A stretch of 64,000 bases of DNA from NCBI RefSeq assembly GCF_001806875.1, contig NZ_KV786277.1, positions 16,451 through 80,450 on the forward strand, read 5' to 3'. Source of the stretch: Corynebacterium sp. HMSC29G08. Lineage in GTDB: Bacteria > Actinomycetota > Actinomycetes > Mycobacteriales > Mycobacteriaceae. The position numbers and the translations under genes were made by a program. The notes beneath the pieces are model-generated. The model saw only the letters and a list, made by a program, of their open reading frames with translations. It was not told the origin of the DNA and did not search any database. Shown here one piece after another: positions 55,797 to 64,000 of this stretch. The first letter of the stretch is position 1; each line of letters starts with the position of its first letter.

Positions 55797-56259
55797 TGAT
55801 CCCCTCCAAAGCCAGTAGGAAACGTTTTGCTTGCTCACCGCCACGGTAACCGCCGAGGGAGCCATCAGCGCGCAGCACTCGGTGGCACGGGATGAACAGC
55901 GGCAACGGGTTCGTCGCGCACGCACTTCCCGCTGCACGCACCGCCTTCGAGTTGCCCGCCGCGCCTGCAAGCTCCGTATAAGACACAGTTTGCCCATACG
56001 GCACCTGCAACAACGCACGTAACGCCTGTGCACGAAACGGGGGGAGGCCACCCAAGTCCAGCGGCACAGTGAACTCACGACGCTGGCCTGCAAAGTATTC
56101 CTCAAGCTGCCAGACTGCGCCAGTACCACCCTGCTGCGTGCGCACAGGCCCCTCAAACGCATCACCAGGCAGCAATACCCTCGCCACACCCCGCGCGGAT
56201 TCCACCAGGCCAAGGCGACCAATGGGCGAATTAAATTCGTACAGACGCAACGCGGGCAT
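55789..56259 (-). CDS. ogt: Methylated-DNA--protein-cysteine methyltransferase
   Basis: 156 aa suicide repair enzyme removing methyl from O6-methylguanine. The acceptor Cys is in LFIPCHRVLRADGSLGGYRGG, and the helix-turn-helix Arg finger lies in GNSKAVRAAG. Start at 56259 (MPALRLYEF), seven bases after TACTTT, fits a leaderless mRNA. Translationally coupled to the fructosamine kinase, so the two form a damage-repair pair. Confidence 0.94.
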   Translation of the reverse strand: MPALRLYEFNSPIGRLGLVESARGVARVLLPGDAFEGPVRTQQGGTGAVWQLEEYFAGQRREFTVPLDLGGLPPFRAQALRALLQVPYGQTVSYTELAGAAGNSKAVRAAGSACATNPLPLFIPCHRVLRADGSLGGYRGGEQAKRFLLALEGINV

Positions 56260-56284
56260 ACGCCCCAAAGTACTGCAGGTAAAC

Positions 56285-56318
56285 AAAACTTGCCCCGCCT
56301 GATGGCGGGGCAAGTTTC
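56285..56318. terminator. Strong hairpin between tRNA-Ala and ogt
   Basis: Arms AAACTTGCCCCGCC and GGCGGGGCAAGTTT with a TGAT loop. On the minus strand it ends tRNA-Ala transcription with TTTTGTTTAC. Confidence 0.88.
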
Positions 56319-56335
56319 GATTTTCGCATCTGAAG

Positions 56336-56408
56336 TGGAGCTAACGGGATTCGAACCCGTGACCCCCACACTGCCAGTGTGGTGCGCTACCAACTGCGCC
56401 ATAGCCCC
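56336..56408 (-). tRNA. tRNA-Ala(GGC)
   Basis: Acceptor GGGGCTA/TAGCTCC with one G-U pair and discriminator A. Anticodon arm CCACA-CTGGCAG-TGTGG, anticodon GGC; T-arm GGGTTCGAATCC. Confidence 0.95.
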
Positions 56409-56546
56409 GTTCTAACGGAATTGCCCTGCCGCTTCCAAGCACTTACGCCCAAGAACCAGCGGAACAACTCCGATTAATATAGCAGCGCCCCAAACAGCAA
56501 CAAAATCGCTGCTCAGCACGCTGCGAAACACGACATCAAGCGCCGA

Positions 56547-57284
56547 TTACTTGGACTCGGACAAAACCTCAACCCAGGTCGTGCCCTCTTCAGAAACACC
56601 TTCAATGTCCTCGCCATCAAACCGGACGCGCGGGGTCCATGCCTCGCCAGTCTCGTCCTGCTGCAGCTGTATGTTGTCCGCCCCCATGGACTGCGCAGCT
56701 TCAACAAATGTGCTTTCACGAATGTCAGCCACTGCCTCTTCGGAAGCACCGTAATCCTTCGCCAGGTCAGCAAGCTTGTCCGGGTTCATGGTGTTGTACA
56801 CCTGCTGCTGGTTTACAAAGAGGTAATCACGCAGGGTGAACGCGGTGTCAATGTCGCCATGGTTGATCAGCGCGAGCACTGCCGCAAGTGAATTGGTGGA
56901 GTGGCCTACCGCGCCGCGGTCCTGGAACACCATGGGGCGAAGTTCGACGTTGATGGAGCCGTCGCGAAGAGCCTGCAGCATGTCTGCATCAGTAGTCATG
57001 TGCAGGGTTGCGCAGTGTCCACACGCAAAGTCCTCAAACAGCTGGCCAGTCGGCGCGTCCACGTTTGCGCCCTTGAGGTGAATAACGCCTTCACCTTCGG
57101 CCCACTCGACGGTGATGCCGGACATATCAGCCTTCGCCGCTTCACGAGCCTCATTTCGCTCATTATTGCCGTTAAAAATGATCAGGCCAATCACCAGCGC
57201 CGCAATTGCGATAACGGCTGCTACGGCCCAAATGAAGGCAGAGCCGCCTTTGGAGTTAGGGTTCTGCACTTTCCGCGTGGTCAC
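56547..57284 (-). CDS. Membrane-anchored DsbA-like thiol-disulphide oxidoreductase
   Basis: 245 aa. N-terminal anchor at about 17-38 (FIWAVAAVIAIAALVIGLIIF) puts the thioredoxin domain outside the membrane. Active site FACGHCATLH (CGHC) with the usual helical insertion. Probably oxidises or isomerises disulphides in exported proteins. The MauE-like gene 44 bases upstream encodes a likely membrane redox partner. Confidence 0.9.
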   Translation of the reverse strand: MTTRKVQNPNSKGGSAFIWAVAAVIAIAALVIGLIIFNGNNERNEAREAAKADMSGITVEWAEGEGVIHLKGANVDAPTGQLFEDFACGHCATLHMTTDADMLQALRDGSINVELRPMVFQDRGAVGHSTNSLAAVLALINHGDIDTAFTLRDYLFVNQQQVYNTMNPDKLADLAKDYGASEEAVADIRESTFVEAAQSMGADNIQLQQDETGEAWTPRVRFDGEDIEGVSEEGTTWVEVLSESK

Positions 57285-57328
57285 GGTTCAGTTCTCCTCA
57301 TGAGTCAAATATCTGGTCGCCACAAATT

Positions 57329-57790
57329 CTACGGGTAAATCGCCAACTTCTTAAATGGACGGTAGATCATAAACGCCGTGGCAATCATGAATCCAATATC
57401 TCGCGCAATGGCCCACAGCACGTCCACCGGCTGCGGTCGGCGATCGCCGGGGCTGAAACACCCGCAATCAATCACCATGCCACGCGCATACACAGACCAC
57501 AGGCCGATCACAAACATCACCAGCACCGCCATGGATACCCAGCCAGACGCACGGATCTTGAGGCCCAGCAGCAGAAACAGGCCGCCGGCTAGTTCAAGTG
57601 GCCCAATGACATAGGCCAGTAGGTTCGACCAGTAGGGGGTGAAAATCTCATAGGCTTCAATGGATTGAGTGACCTGCATGTGGTCCCCAAGTTTGGTCAC
57701 GCCGGCCAGAATCCACATTGCTGCCAGGCCAAACCTGACCAGCGCCGCTAGAACATTGAGGGCCTTTTGCTTATCGACGCCTACGCTCAC
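57329..57790 (-). CDS. MauE/DoxX-like four-helix membrane protein
   Basis: 153 aa with four hydrophobic segments (about 12-32, 50-68, 72-92 and 117-137). The motif MVIDCGCFSPGDRR is the MauE signature; its CxC probably exchanges electrons with the adjacent DsbA protein. GTG at 57790 lies seven bases after TAGTGT (leaderless); the longer open frame is leader. Downstream neighbour is the DsbA gene, so the two make one redox module. Confidence 0.87.
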   Translation of the reverse strand: MSVGVDKQKALNVLAALVRFGLAAMWILAGVTKLGDHMQVTQSIEAYEIFTPYWSNLLAYVIGPLELAGGLFLLLGLKIRASGWVSMAVLVMFVIGLWSVYARGMVIDCGCFSPGDRRPQPVDVLWAIARDIGFMIATAFMIYRPFKKLAIYP

Positions 57791-57800
57791 CCCCAAAACA

Positions 57801-59459
57801 CTACTTCCCAAGCACCTCCGAAACAATTGCAACCGCCTCGTCCTGCACGCGCTTTAAGTGCTCCGCACCGTGGAAGGATTCGGCGTAAATCTTGTACTTG
57901 TCTTCGGTGCCAGAGGGGCGTGCCGCGAACCAGGCGTTTTCGGTGGTCACCTTCAGCCCACCAATAGCGGCGTTGTTGCCCAGCGCGTTGGTCAGCTTCG
58001 CCGTGATCGGCTCGCCTGCCAGCTCCGTTGCCGGTACTTGCTCAGGCGACAGTGCCTTGAGGGTGGCTTTTTGTTCGCGGTTGGCGGCTGCGTCGATACG
58101 CGCATAGGCCGGTGCCCCAAATTGTGCTTCCAGCTCGCGGTATCGCGTAGACGGGGTCTTGCCAGTTACCGCAGTGATTTCAGAGGCCAGCAAGTCAAGG
58201 ATGATGCCGTCCTTGTCGGTGGACCACACGGTGCCGTTTTTACGCAAGAAGGAAGCACCTGCGGATTCTTCGCCGCCGAAGCCCACGCTGCCGTCGATAA
58301 GACCAGGCACAAACCACTTAAACCCAACCGGCACCTCTACCAAGGTGCGGCCAAGGGATGCCACAACGCGGTCAATCATTGAGGAAGACACCAACGTCTT
58401 ACCCACCGCGGTGTCCTGCGTCCAGCCGTCGCGGTGGCTAAACAGGTACTCAATGGCAACTGCCAGGTAGTGGTTCGGGTTCATCAGCCCGGCGTCCGGT
58501 GTGACAATACCGTGACGGTCCGCATCCGCGTCATTACCAGTAGCAATGTCGAACTTTTCACGATTGTGAACAAGCGACGCCATGGAGTTCGGACTGGAGC
58601 AGTCCATACGGATCTGCCCATCCGTATCCAGGGTCATGAACCGCCAGGTGGCATCCACATTCGGGTTGACCACCTCAAGGTTGAGCCCATAGGCCTCGGC
58701 AATCGCGCCCCAGTAATCCACGCTCGCGCCGCCCATCGGGTCCGCGCCAATGTGCAGGCCAGATTCCCGGATCGCGGCCATGTCCACCACGTTGTCTAAG
58801 TCCGCAACGTAGTTGCCCATGAAGTCAAAACGCTGCGCCCGCTCATCCAACACACCGCTGACCGGGACGCGCTTCACGCCTTCTAGAGCCCGACCCAGGT
58901 ATCCATTTGCGCGTGCGGCGATCCAGTCGGTCGCATCAGTGCCCGCAGGACCACCACTTGGCGGGTTGTACTTGAAGCCACCGTCGCGCGGCGGGTTGTG
59001 GGAAGGGGTGATCACAATGCCGTCGGCACGTTTCGGGTCCGTGCCCGTCACCCCGCCAGCAAGCGCAGCATTGTGCGACAGGATCGCGTGCGAGACCGCA
59101 GGGGTTGGGGTGTAGCGCCCCGCAGCGTCCACAAACACCGGCACCGCATTGGCAATGAGCACCTCAAGTGCGGACACCATCGCCGGCTCCGACAGCGCGT
59201 GCGTATCACGGCCAATGTAGACTGGCCCGCCGATGTTCTCCTGGCTGCGGTAATCCACAATCGCCTGAGTTGTAGCCAGAATGTGCGCCTCATTAAACGC
59301 ATTATCCAGGCTGGATCCACGGTGACCGGACGTACCAAACGCTACCTGCTGGTCCACATCCTGCGGGTCAATCTCACGCGTGTAGTACGCGGTGACCAGC
59401 TCTGCGATATCAACCAAGTCCTCGGGCAGTGCGATCTGACCGGCGCGTTCATGGGCCAT
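57801..59459 (-). CDS. pgm: Phosphoglucomutase (alpha-D-glucose phosphate-specific)
   Basis: 552 aa. Interconverts glucose-1- and glucose-6-phosphate. [22 protein letters not shown] with the phosphoserine; [11 protein letters not shown] for metal; [12 protein letters not shown] for sugar; [12 protein letters not shown] for phosphate. The N-terminal [16 protein letters not shown] and [10 protein letters not shown] mark the Pgm (not PGM2) subgroup. Supplies UDP-glucose and trehalose synthesis. Starts ten bases after the MauE gene would begin in the opposite order, so it is upstream of that unit. Confidence 0.96.
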   Translation of the reverse strand: MAHERAGQIALPEDLVDIAELVTAYYTREIDPQDVDQQVAFGTSGHRGSSLDNAFNEAHILATTQAIVDYRSQENIGGPVYIGRDTHALSEPAMVSALEVLIANAVPVFVDAAGRYTPTPAVSHAILSHNAALAGGVTGTDPKRADGIVITPSHNPPRDGGFKYNPPSGGPAGTDATDWIAARANGYLGRALEGVKRVPVSGVLDERAQRFDFMGNYVADLDNVVDMAAIRESGLHIGADPMGGASVDYWGAIAEAYGLNLEVVNPNVDATWRFMTLDTDGQIRMDCSSPNSMASLVHNREKFDIATGNDADADRHGIVTPDAGLMNPNHYLAVAIEYLFSHRDGWTQDTAVGKTLVSSSMIDRVVASLGRTLVEVPVGFKWFVPGLIDGSVGFGGEESAGASFLRKNGTVWSTDKDGIILDLLASEITAVTGKTPSTRYRELEAQFGAPAYARIDAAANREQKATLKALSPEQVPATELAGEPITAKLTNALGNNAAIGGLKVTTENAWFAARPSGTEDKYKIYAESFHGAEHLKRVQDEAVAIVSEVLGK

Positions 59460-59609
59460 AATATGTACTCCTTTTGTGCATCAAGGGTGTTCAACATCCA
59501 TCTTGACGCGTCTTTGGAGTTTCTGCCAGACATTGCAACTTAGGCAGTGGGGTTCTCAGCGGGGTTCGCAGTGGGGGCCACAGCGGTTCGGCAACTAGCA
59601 TGTCCGATT

Positions 59610-59951
59610 ATGCAGACCAACCAACTCTCCGCAGGGCTCCTCGTGGGCCTTGGCGCCGCGTTCGGCGCGTCCACGCGGCATCTGGTGACCTTGTACACAG
59701 GCCACGGCGATACAACCGCAATCATTGCCATGCTTGTGGTTAACATGCTCGGTTGCCTGGCCATGGGGTATTTCAAGCCAGGCGCGTTTTGGGGCACTGG
59801 TTTTTTGGGTGGGTTCACCAGTTACTCCATCGTGGCTGCCACCGCCTTGGAGTTCACCATGCTCGGCGCGTTGATCTATATGGTGATTACGTTTAGCGCG
59901 TGCATCGCCTCCTGGCTTGCCGGGGACGCTATGAGGAGGCGTCGTGGTTAA
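59610..59951 (+). CDS. crcB: Fluoride channel subunit CrcB, first copy
   Basis: 113 aa, four membrane helices. Fluc-type fluoride exporter. GGFTSYSIVAATALEF carries the Thr/Ser and aromatic residues lining the pore, and GASTRHLV near the start is typical. ATG at 59610, TAGCAT eight bases before. Overlaps the second crcB by eight bases; split pairs form heterodimers. No fluoride riboswitch was recognised upstream. Confidence 0.92.
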   Translation: MQTNQLSAGLLVGLGAAFGASTRHLVTLYTGHGDTTAIIAMLVVNMLGCLAMGYFKPGAFWGTGFLGGFTSYSIVAATALEFTMLGALIYMVITFSACIASWLAGDAMRRRRG

Positions 59952-60315
59952 TAGTGTTGCGTTGCTTTCTCTGCTGCTCACCCTGGCTACCGTGGCCGTC
60001 GGTGCGTTTTTCGGCGGGATTGCCCGCTGGGCGCTCTCCCACATCCCGCACCCACGCGCGGGCACCTTTACGGCCAACATTGTTGCCTGCACCGTGCTGG
60101 GTTTTTCCATGGCGCTTCCCATTTTCTGGCAGCTTGCTCTGGGCGCCGGCTTTGCCGGGGCGATGTCTACCTGGTCCTCACTGGCTAAAGAGCTGGGCAC
60201 GTTATATAAGCAGCGCCAATGGGGCGAGTTTGCCAAGTATGCAGCGTTCACGGCGGCAGTGGGCATCGCCGCCTGTGGGATGGGCATGCTGTGGGGCCGC
60301 CGTGGCTTCGGCTAG
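59944..60315 (+). CDS. crcB: Fluoride channel subunit CrcB, second copy
   Basis: 123 aa, four membrane helices. AGFAGAMSTWSSLAKEL is the pore motif equivalent to GGFTSYS in the first copy; GGIARWALSH and ANIVACTVLG are conserved. GTG start at 59944 within the end of the first gene. The two subunits probably insert in opposite orientation and form a dual-topology heterodimer. The stop is in copy 1 of a 10-bp repeat. Confidence 0.92.
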   Translation: MVNSVALLSLLLTLATVAVGAFFGGIARWALSHIPHPRAGTFTANIVACTVLGFSMALPIFWQLALGAGFAGAMSTWSSLAKELGTLYKQRQWGEFAKYAAFTAAVGIAACGMGMLWGRRGFG

Positions 60316-60340
60316 TCAGCGCTAGTCAGCGCTAGTCAGC
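60311..60340. repeat. 10-bp tandem repeat holding the stops of two convergent genes
   Basis: Three exact copies of GCTAGTCAGC (60311-60320, 60321-60330 and 60331-60340). The crcB stop (60313-60315) is in copy 1; the minus-strand stop of the ABC permease (60332-60334) is in copy 3. Confidence 0.9.
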
Positions 60341-62902
60341 AATAGCGTCAAGCGGCGGCGTCTTCGCTGCCCGTGTTGCCGGCCACAGCGCCGCCAAAAT
60401 ACCCACAACAATGCTGCCGGCCAGCATGGTCCACACCAAGTCCCAGGGAACCACGATGTGTTCCAGGCCTTGGTCTGCAAGCACGGTGAGGAATGTCCAC
60501 CCAATACCCAGACCCATGACGACGCCGAGGACTGCACCGAAGAACGCCATCTGCACCGACTCCAAGATGATCATGGTGCGCACCTGGCGGCGGTGTGTGC
60601 CCACGGCACGCAGCATCCCAATTTCTTGTCTGCGCTCAATCACCGACAGCGTCAACGTATTCACAATGCCCAGCACCGCAATCACCACTGCCAATGACAG
60701 CAGGGCGTACAGGATGAACAGCATCTGATCAATCAGGTCCAGCACTTCGCCAGAAAGGTCGTCCTTGGATTGCACTTGGACCACAATGTCGTGTTTCACC
60801 TCAGCTTCTAGGTTGGCGCGGAGCTGCTCTCTGCTTACGCTGCCGTCGCCTTTCACGCCCATCATCATGATGCTGCCGCTGCCGGGCGCCACCTGCTGCG
60901 CAAGATCCGCACTAGCAACTGCGGCAAGGAAGATCGATGACTCATCAAAGATGCCGCTCACGGTCGCCTCCACCACGTTGGTGGAAATCCCAGGTGCTGC
61001 CACGGTCACCGTGTCGCCTACTTCCCAGCCGCGCTCCTGTGCCCAGGCAAGAGGTGCGATCACGGTATTGCCCTCCAGCTTGGAGGAACCCGCAACTATC
61101 TTCATGCTGGTCAAATCACCAGGGTCGCCGTAGAGCACAGAGGTCGTGCCAAACTGGCCCACCTGGTTGGCGTATTTGCCGTCCAGCGTCAGCGGTACCT
61201 CGGTGTAAGCGGCAACGGCACTGACACCCTCAACTTCTGGGATGCGCTCCATCAGGTCGTTCGGGATGGGAAACGCCCCCAGCATCGGGCCAGCCAGCAC
61301 ATAGTCGGCGCTGACTTCGTTTTCCGCAACGGTGTCCACGGAATGCTTCATGGACGCACCCAACATACCGATCATGGTCACCAGCGCAATGCCGAGCATC
61401 AGTGCAAACGCTGTTGCGGAGGTACGCCGCGGGTTACGACGCGTGTTTGTAGACGCCAACTTCCCCGCCATACCAAACGGTGCGCCAATCACACGCCCCA
61501 GCGGCGGCACGAGAGGCAGACTCATCGCCGGCCCAGCCAAGAACATGCCTGCGATTACCGCCACAGCAGCTACACCGACGAGTTTGGCGCGGTTGGCGGT
61601 TGTGGCGTCGGTAAGCATCAGCGCCGCTACACCTGCCGCGATACCTGCGACAACCAGGAGTGTGCCCCACACCGTCCGGGTGGTCAACGGTTGTGGTGCG
61701 GCGGATTCGCTGGCGCGCATTGCCGCTACCGGCTCCACGCGTCCGGCCTGCACCGCCGGCGCCCACGCTGAGACCATGGTGACAATCACGCCCACCACAA
61801 TCGGCACCGCCATCGCCTGCACAGACAGGCCCACCCCACCAGCTGGCAGCGCCATGCCGTAGCGCTCCATGCCGAACCGGATCGCGGCCACTAGGCCCGC
61901 ACCGGCTGCCACACCAAGAGCAGAGCCAAGCAAACCAACCAGCAACGCCTCTACAGCGACAGATCGGGTCACCTGGCGTTGAGACGCCCCAAGCGCCCTC
62001 AACAGCGCAAACTCCTTCGTCCGCTGCGACACGATCATAGAGAACGTATTGGCAATCAAAAACGTGCCAACCAACAGCCCCACAAGCCCAAAGGCAATGA
62101 GGAAGTAAGAGACAAACGACAGCGCCTCGCGGACCTGCTCACTCGCTTCCTCCGCCGCCTCATCACCGGTGCTCACCTTAAGATCCGGGTGGGCCTGCGC
62201 AATCGTCTCGCGAAGTGTCTCGGCGTCCACCGACGCACCCACACTCAGTTTCAGCGCCGGCACGTACCCATCGGTGACATAGAAGTCCAGGTAGTCTTCT
62301 TCAGGGAGCAAGAAGCGTAACGACGTCCCCTGCGTCCGACCATCCTCATACAGCCCGACGACACGCGCCGTGTTGCGACCGTTGTTATCCACCACGATGA
62401 TCTCTTCGCCCAAGGCGACACCGTAGTGCTGCGCCCCATTGGCGTTCAGGACCACCTCGGCGGGGTTTGCGTGGGGGTTGGGCACGTTGCCGTCGATAAG
62501 CGAAATGCTCTGACCTACCGATTCATCAGGCCCGTAGTGCACCTCAACTGTCGCCATCCCCTGGCGGGTTTGGATGGCTTCCTCATCATCGTGGGCAGCG
62601 ACAACTACCGTCGTGTCAGCAGCGTTGGTACGCGCAACACCGGCGGTGCTGCGGATCGCGTCCGCCGCCTCCGCAGGGAGCGCACCCATTCCCTCTGCTG
62701 GCTCAACCACTACGTCGGAGCCTTCGTAGATCGTGTTGACAGCCGAGTCGAAGGTGCGCTCCAACATGTTGGTAAACATCATGGAACCAGAGATAAACGC
62801 CGTACCCAGCGTAACTGCCAGCACTGTTAGCGCAAGCCGCAACTTATGTGCGCCAATGTTGCGCAGCGAGACCTTCGCCAACGCGGAACGCGAACCCGCC
62901 AT
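60332..62902 (-). CDS. ABC transporter permease, FtsX/MacB type (two-repeat)
   Basis: 856 aa. About ten membrane helices: one after the N-terminal 15 residues, a first FtsX domain (about 265-390), a central pair (about 410-465), a helix near 500, and a second FtsX domain (about 730-850). Large extracytoplasmic regions lie between (about 45-260 and 520-720). This is the fused arrangement of exporters or mechanotransmission ABC systems for lipoproteins, lipids or antimicrobial peptides. Start overlaps the ATPase stop by one base (TGATG). Substrate unknown. Confidence 0.92.
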   Translation of the reverse strand: MAGSRSALAKVSLRNIGAHKLRLALTVLAVTLGTAFISGSMMFTNMLERTFDSAVNTIYEGSDVVVEPAEGMGALPAEAADAIRSTAGVARTNAADTTVVVAAHDDEEAIQTRQGMATVEVHYGPDESVGQSISLIDGNVPNPHANPAEVVLNANGAQHYGVALGEEIIVVDNNGRNTARVVGLYEDGRTQGTSLRFLLPEEDYLDFYVTDGYVPALKLSVGASVDAETLRETIAQAHPDLKVSTGDEAAEEASEQVREALSFVSYFLIAFGLVGLLVGTFLIANTFSMIVSQRTKEFALLRALGASQRQVTRSVAVEALLVGLLGSALGVAAGAGLVAAIRFGMERYGMALPAGGVGLSVQAMAVPIVVGVIVTMVSAWAPAVQAGRVEPVAAMRASESAAPQPLTTRTVWGTLLVVAGIAAGVAALMLTDATTANRAKLVGVAAVAVIAGMFLAGPAMSLPLVPPLGRVIGAPFGMAGKLASTNTRRNPRRTSATAFALMLGIALVTMIGMLGASMKHSVDTVAENEVSADYVLAGPMLGAFPIPNDLMERIPEVEGVSAVAAYTEVPLTLDGKYANQVGQFGTTSVLYGDPGDLTSMKIVAGSSKLEGNTVIAPLAWAQERGWEVGDTVTVAAPGISTNVVEATVSGIFDESSIFLAAVASADLAQQVAPGSGSIMMMGVKGDGSVSREQLRANLEAEVKHDIVVQVQSKDDLSGEVLDLIDQMLFILYALLSLAVVIAVLGIVNTLTLSVIERRQEIGMLRAVGTHRRQVRTMIILESVQMAFFGAVLGVVMGLGIGWTFLTVLADQGLEHIVVPWDLVWTMLAGSIVVGILAALWPATRAAKTPPLDAIAD

Positions 62903-63627
62903 CAGCCCTCAATCCCAGCCATGATCTGCAAGATCCTATCCATCGTTGGATCCTGCAGTTCCTGCACAATCTGGCCGTCGCGCAAAAACACCACGCGGTC
63001 CGCGTAGGACGCCGCTTTCGCGTCATGGGTGACAATGACCACCGTCTGGCCGTCATGATCCACCGCATGTCTCAGGATGCTCAGCACCTCGTTGCCAGAG
63101 TTGGAGTCCAGGTTGCCGGTCGGCTCATCACCGAAAATGATCTCCGGCTTGCTCACCAGGGCACGCGCGCACGCCACACGCTGTTGTTGGCCACCCGACA
63201 GCTCACTTGGTCGGTGGCTCAGCCTGTTTTTAAGGCCGAGGCGTTGCGTAATCTCATCGAACCAGGCACTGTCAATCTTCCTGCCGGCGATGTCCGTCGG
63301 CAGCGTAATGTTCTCAGCTGCCGTAAGCGTGGGAACCAGGTTGAAGGACTGGAATATGAATCCCAGCCGGTCGCGTCGCAGTTCGGTGATTTGCTTATCG
63401 CTTAACGACGCCAACGCCGTCCCCCCAATCCACACCTCCCCCGAAGTAAACGAATCCAACCCAGCCATCGTGTGCATGAGCGTGGACTTACCGGAGCCCG
63501 ACGGGCCCATAATCGCAGTAAACGCCCCGCGTTCAAACTCAACATTGACGTGGTCCAGGGCAGCGATTGTTGTATCCCCCTGGCCGTATGTTTTTACCAG
63601 GTCGTAAGCCCGTGCAGCTGCTTCCAT
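62902..63627 (-). CDS. ABC transporter ATPase, MacB/LolD type
   Basis: 241 aa from ATG at 63627 (MEAAARAYDLVKTYG). Walker A MGPSGSGKSTLMHT, Q-loop FIFQSFNLVPTLTA, signature PSELSGGQQQRVACARAL, Walker B EIIFGDEPTGNLDS, and the H-loop in VTHDAK. The LV-PTLTA and NLDS features mark the MacB/FtsE/LolD group that pairs with FtsX-type permeases, here the next gene. A 17-bp direct repeat spans the region just upstream (about 63629-63662). Confidence 0.94.
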   Translation of the reverse strand: MEAAARAYDLVKTYGQGDTTIAALDHVNVEFERGAFTAIMGPSGSGKSTLMHTMAGLDSFTSGEVWIGGTALASLSDKQITELRRDRLGFIFQSFNLVPTLTAAENITLPTDIAGRKIDSAWFDEITQRLGLKNRLSHRPSELSGGQQQRVACARALVSKPEIIFGDEPTGNLDSNSGNEVLSILRHAVDHDGQTVVIVTHDAKAASYADRVVFLRDGQIVQELQDPTMDRILQIMAGIEG

Positions 63628-63723
63628 GCCTGCAACGCTACCGTGCATGCAACGCTACCGTGCTCGCAGCACGCACAAAAACCAGCTTGTTTCGTAGTGG
63701 TCTGCTTGCAGCCAGCTCCTTTT

Positions 63724-64000
63724 CGTTATCTGCTAGTAGCCAGCGTGTTTGCGGTGGCTTGCTAGCACACAACGCGTAAACGGTGCTGTGTCTACACATT
63801 CGACCTGGGGTTTTGCATGCTTGTTGTCGTTATCTGCTAGTAGCCAGCCTGGTTCCGGAGCTCTGCTAGCACACAACACGGAAACAGTGGCGTGTCTACA
63901 CATTCCACCTGGGGTTTTGCATGCGTGGTTTCGTTATCTGCTAGTAGCCAGCGTGGTTCCGGGGCTCTCGGACCTGACCCCTGTTTGGTAGACACCTCTG
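63724..64000. repeat. 104-bp intergenic tandem repeat, two full and one partial copy
   Basis: Units begin CGTTATCTGCTAGTAGCCAGC at 63724, 63828 and 63932, exactly 104 bases apart. Units 1 and 2 also share GCTAGCACACAAC, TGTCTACACATT and CACCTGGGG/CGACCTGGGG-TTTTGCATGC; unit 3 diverges after about 40 bases and meets the window end. A degenerate further copy may precede unit 1 (about 63693-63716). Upstream of the ABC ATPase gene; no ORF looks real here. Confidence 0.85.

Noticed and set aside
55797..56402. Upstream extension of the fructosamine kinase frame
   Set aside because: Passes through ogt and tRNA-Ala; not protein-like.
59460..59609. Fluoride riboswitch before crcB
   Set aside because: Looked for the conserved GGCGAUGG...CUGAU pattern; not present, and the start looks leaderless.
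63724..64000. CRISPR array
   Set aside because: Units are 104 bases with similarity throughout, no unique spacers of constant length, and no cas genes.

Overview
The window is chromosomal DNA of a Corynebacterium. Several things point there: the gene order is closely shared with Mycobacterium and Corynebacterium (clpP2-clpP1-tig, then rpiB, a DsbA-like gene and pepN, as in M. tuberculosis Rv2460c-Rv2467; the lprD-like gene, DUF3817, rdgB, rph, MBL, murI, rhomboid, P1 peptidase, DUF2017, clpS, pncB, dinG, as in Rv1343c-Rv1329c; and serB, ctaD, nrdF, gntR1, nrdEIH, as I remember it from C. glutamicum). There is a corynomycolate reductase (cmrA) beside orn, a DtxR-type iron box, and many genes whose -10 element lies 7-9 bases before the start codon, as expected for leaderless actinobacterial transcripts. 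The species cannot be named from sequence alone. I see no insertion sequence, prophage, CRISPR array or rRNA. Seven tRNA genes are present: Pro(UGG), Gly(UCC), Arg(UCU), His(GUG), Lys(CUU), Leu(UAG) and Ala(GGC).

Layout. 1-3490: Clp protease and trigger factor, with a candidate ClgR operator, then tRNA-Pro and tRNA-Gly. 3500-9110: an accessory island between tig and rpiB, holding two envelope proteins, a large Ala/Gly-rich protein with a WXG-like N-terminus, and three tandem copies of one lipoprotein gene, of which the copy furthest downstream is killed by a single stop codon. 9114-19193: rpiB, DsbA-like, pepN, metB, an MscS channel, a truncated haemoglobin, a thioesterase, ettA and a second ssb. 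19384-24922: CopD/CtaG, a small membrane-protein/regulator pair, cmrA, orn. 23882-29550: a deoxynucleoside catabolism cluster (regulator, deoD, MFS permease, deoC, phosphohexomutase). 29668-34343: tRNA-His, an iron-regulated siderophore-interacting protein, an L,D-transpeptidase lipoprotein, pncA, DUF305/DUF3618 and bcp. 34410-44483: the long conserved housekeeping block. 44496-53556: pth2, serB, ctaD, and the class Ib ribonucleotide reductase genes (nrdF apart from nrdHIE) with tandem NrdR-like boxes. 53963-63627: rpmJ, nadE, fructosamine kinase, ogt, a DsbA/MauE pair, pgm, two crcB genes and an ABC exporter. The window ends in a 104-bp tandem repeat.

Genes that work together: pncA, pncB and nadE are three consecutive NAD-salvage steps spread over 22 kb; nrdHIE plus nrdF make one reductase; clpP1P2, clpS and tig belong to protein quality control; deoD, deoC, the mutase and the permease form one catabolic route; DsbA plus MauE probably form an extracytoplasmic thiol-redox pair.

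The most unusual observations are not genes. (1) Short tandem duplications (8-13 bp) that span stop codons occur at six loci. In three convergent gene pairs the two stop codons sit in the first and last copy of the same repeat, as if an ancestral shared stop had been expanded by slippage. (2) The lipoprotein array shows duplication, a 159-bp identical tract and a nonsense mutation. (3) A roughly 70-bp long-hairpin element occurs twice. (4) A perfect inverted pair of DnaA-box sequences forms the terminator between ctaG and ssb. (5) A homopolymer frameshift appears at the start of the DUF305 gene. I found no clearly new multi-gene system; the accessory island is the best place to look.
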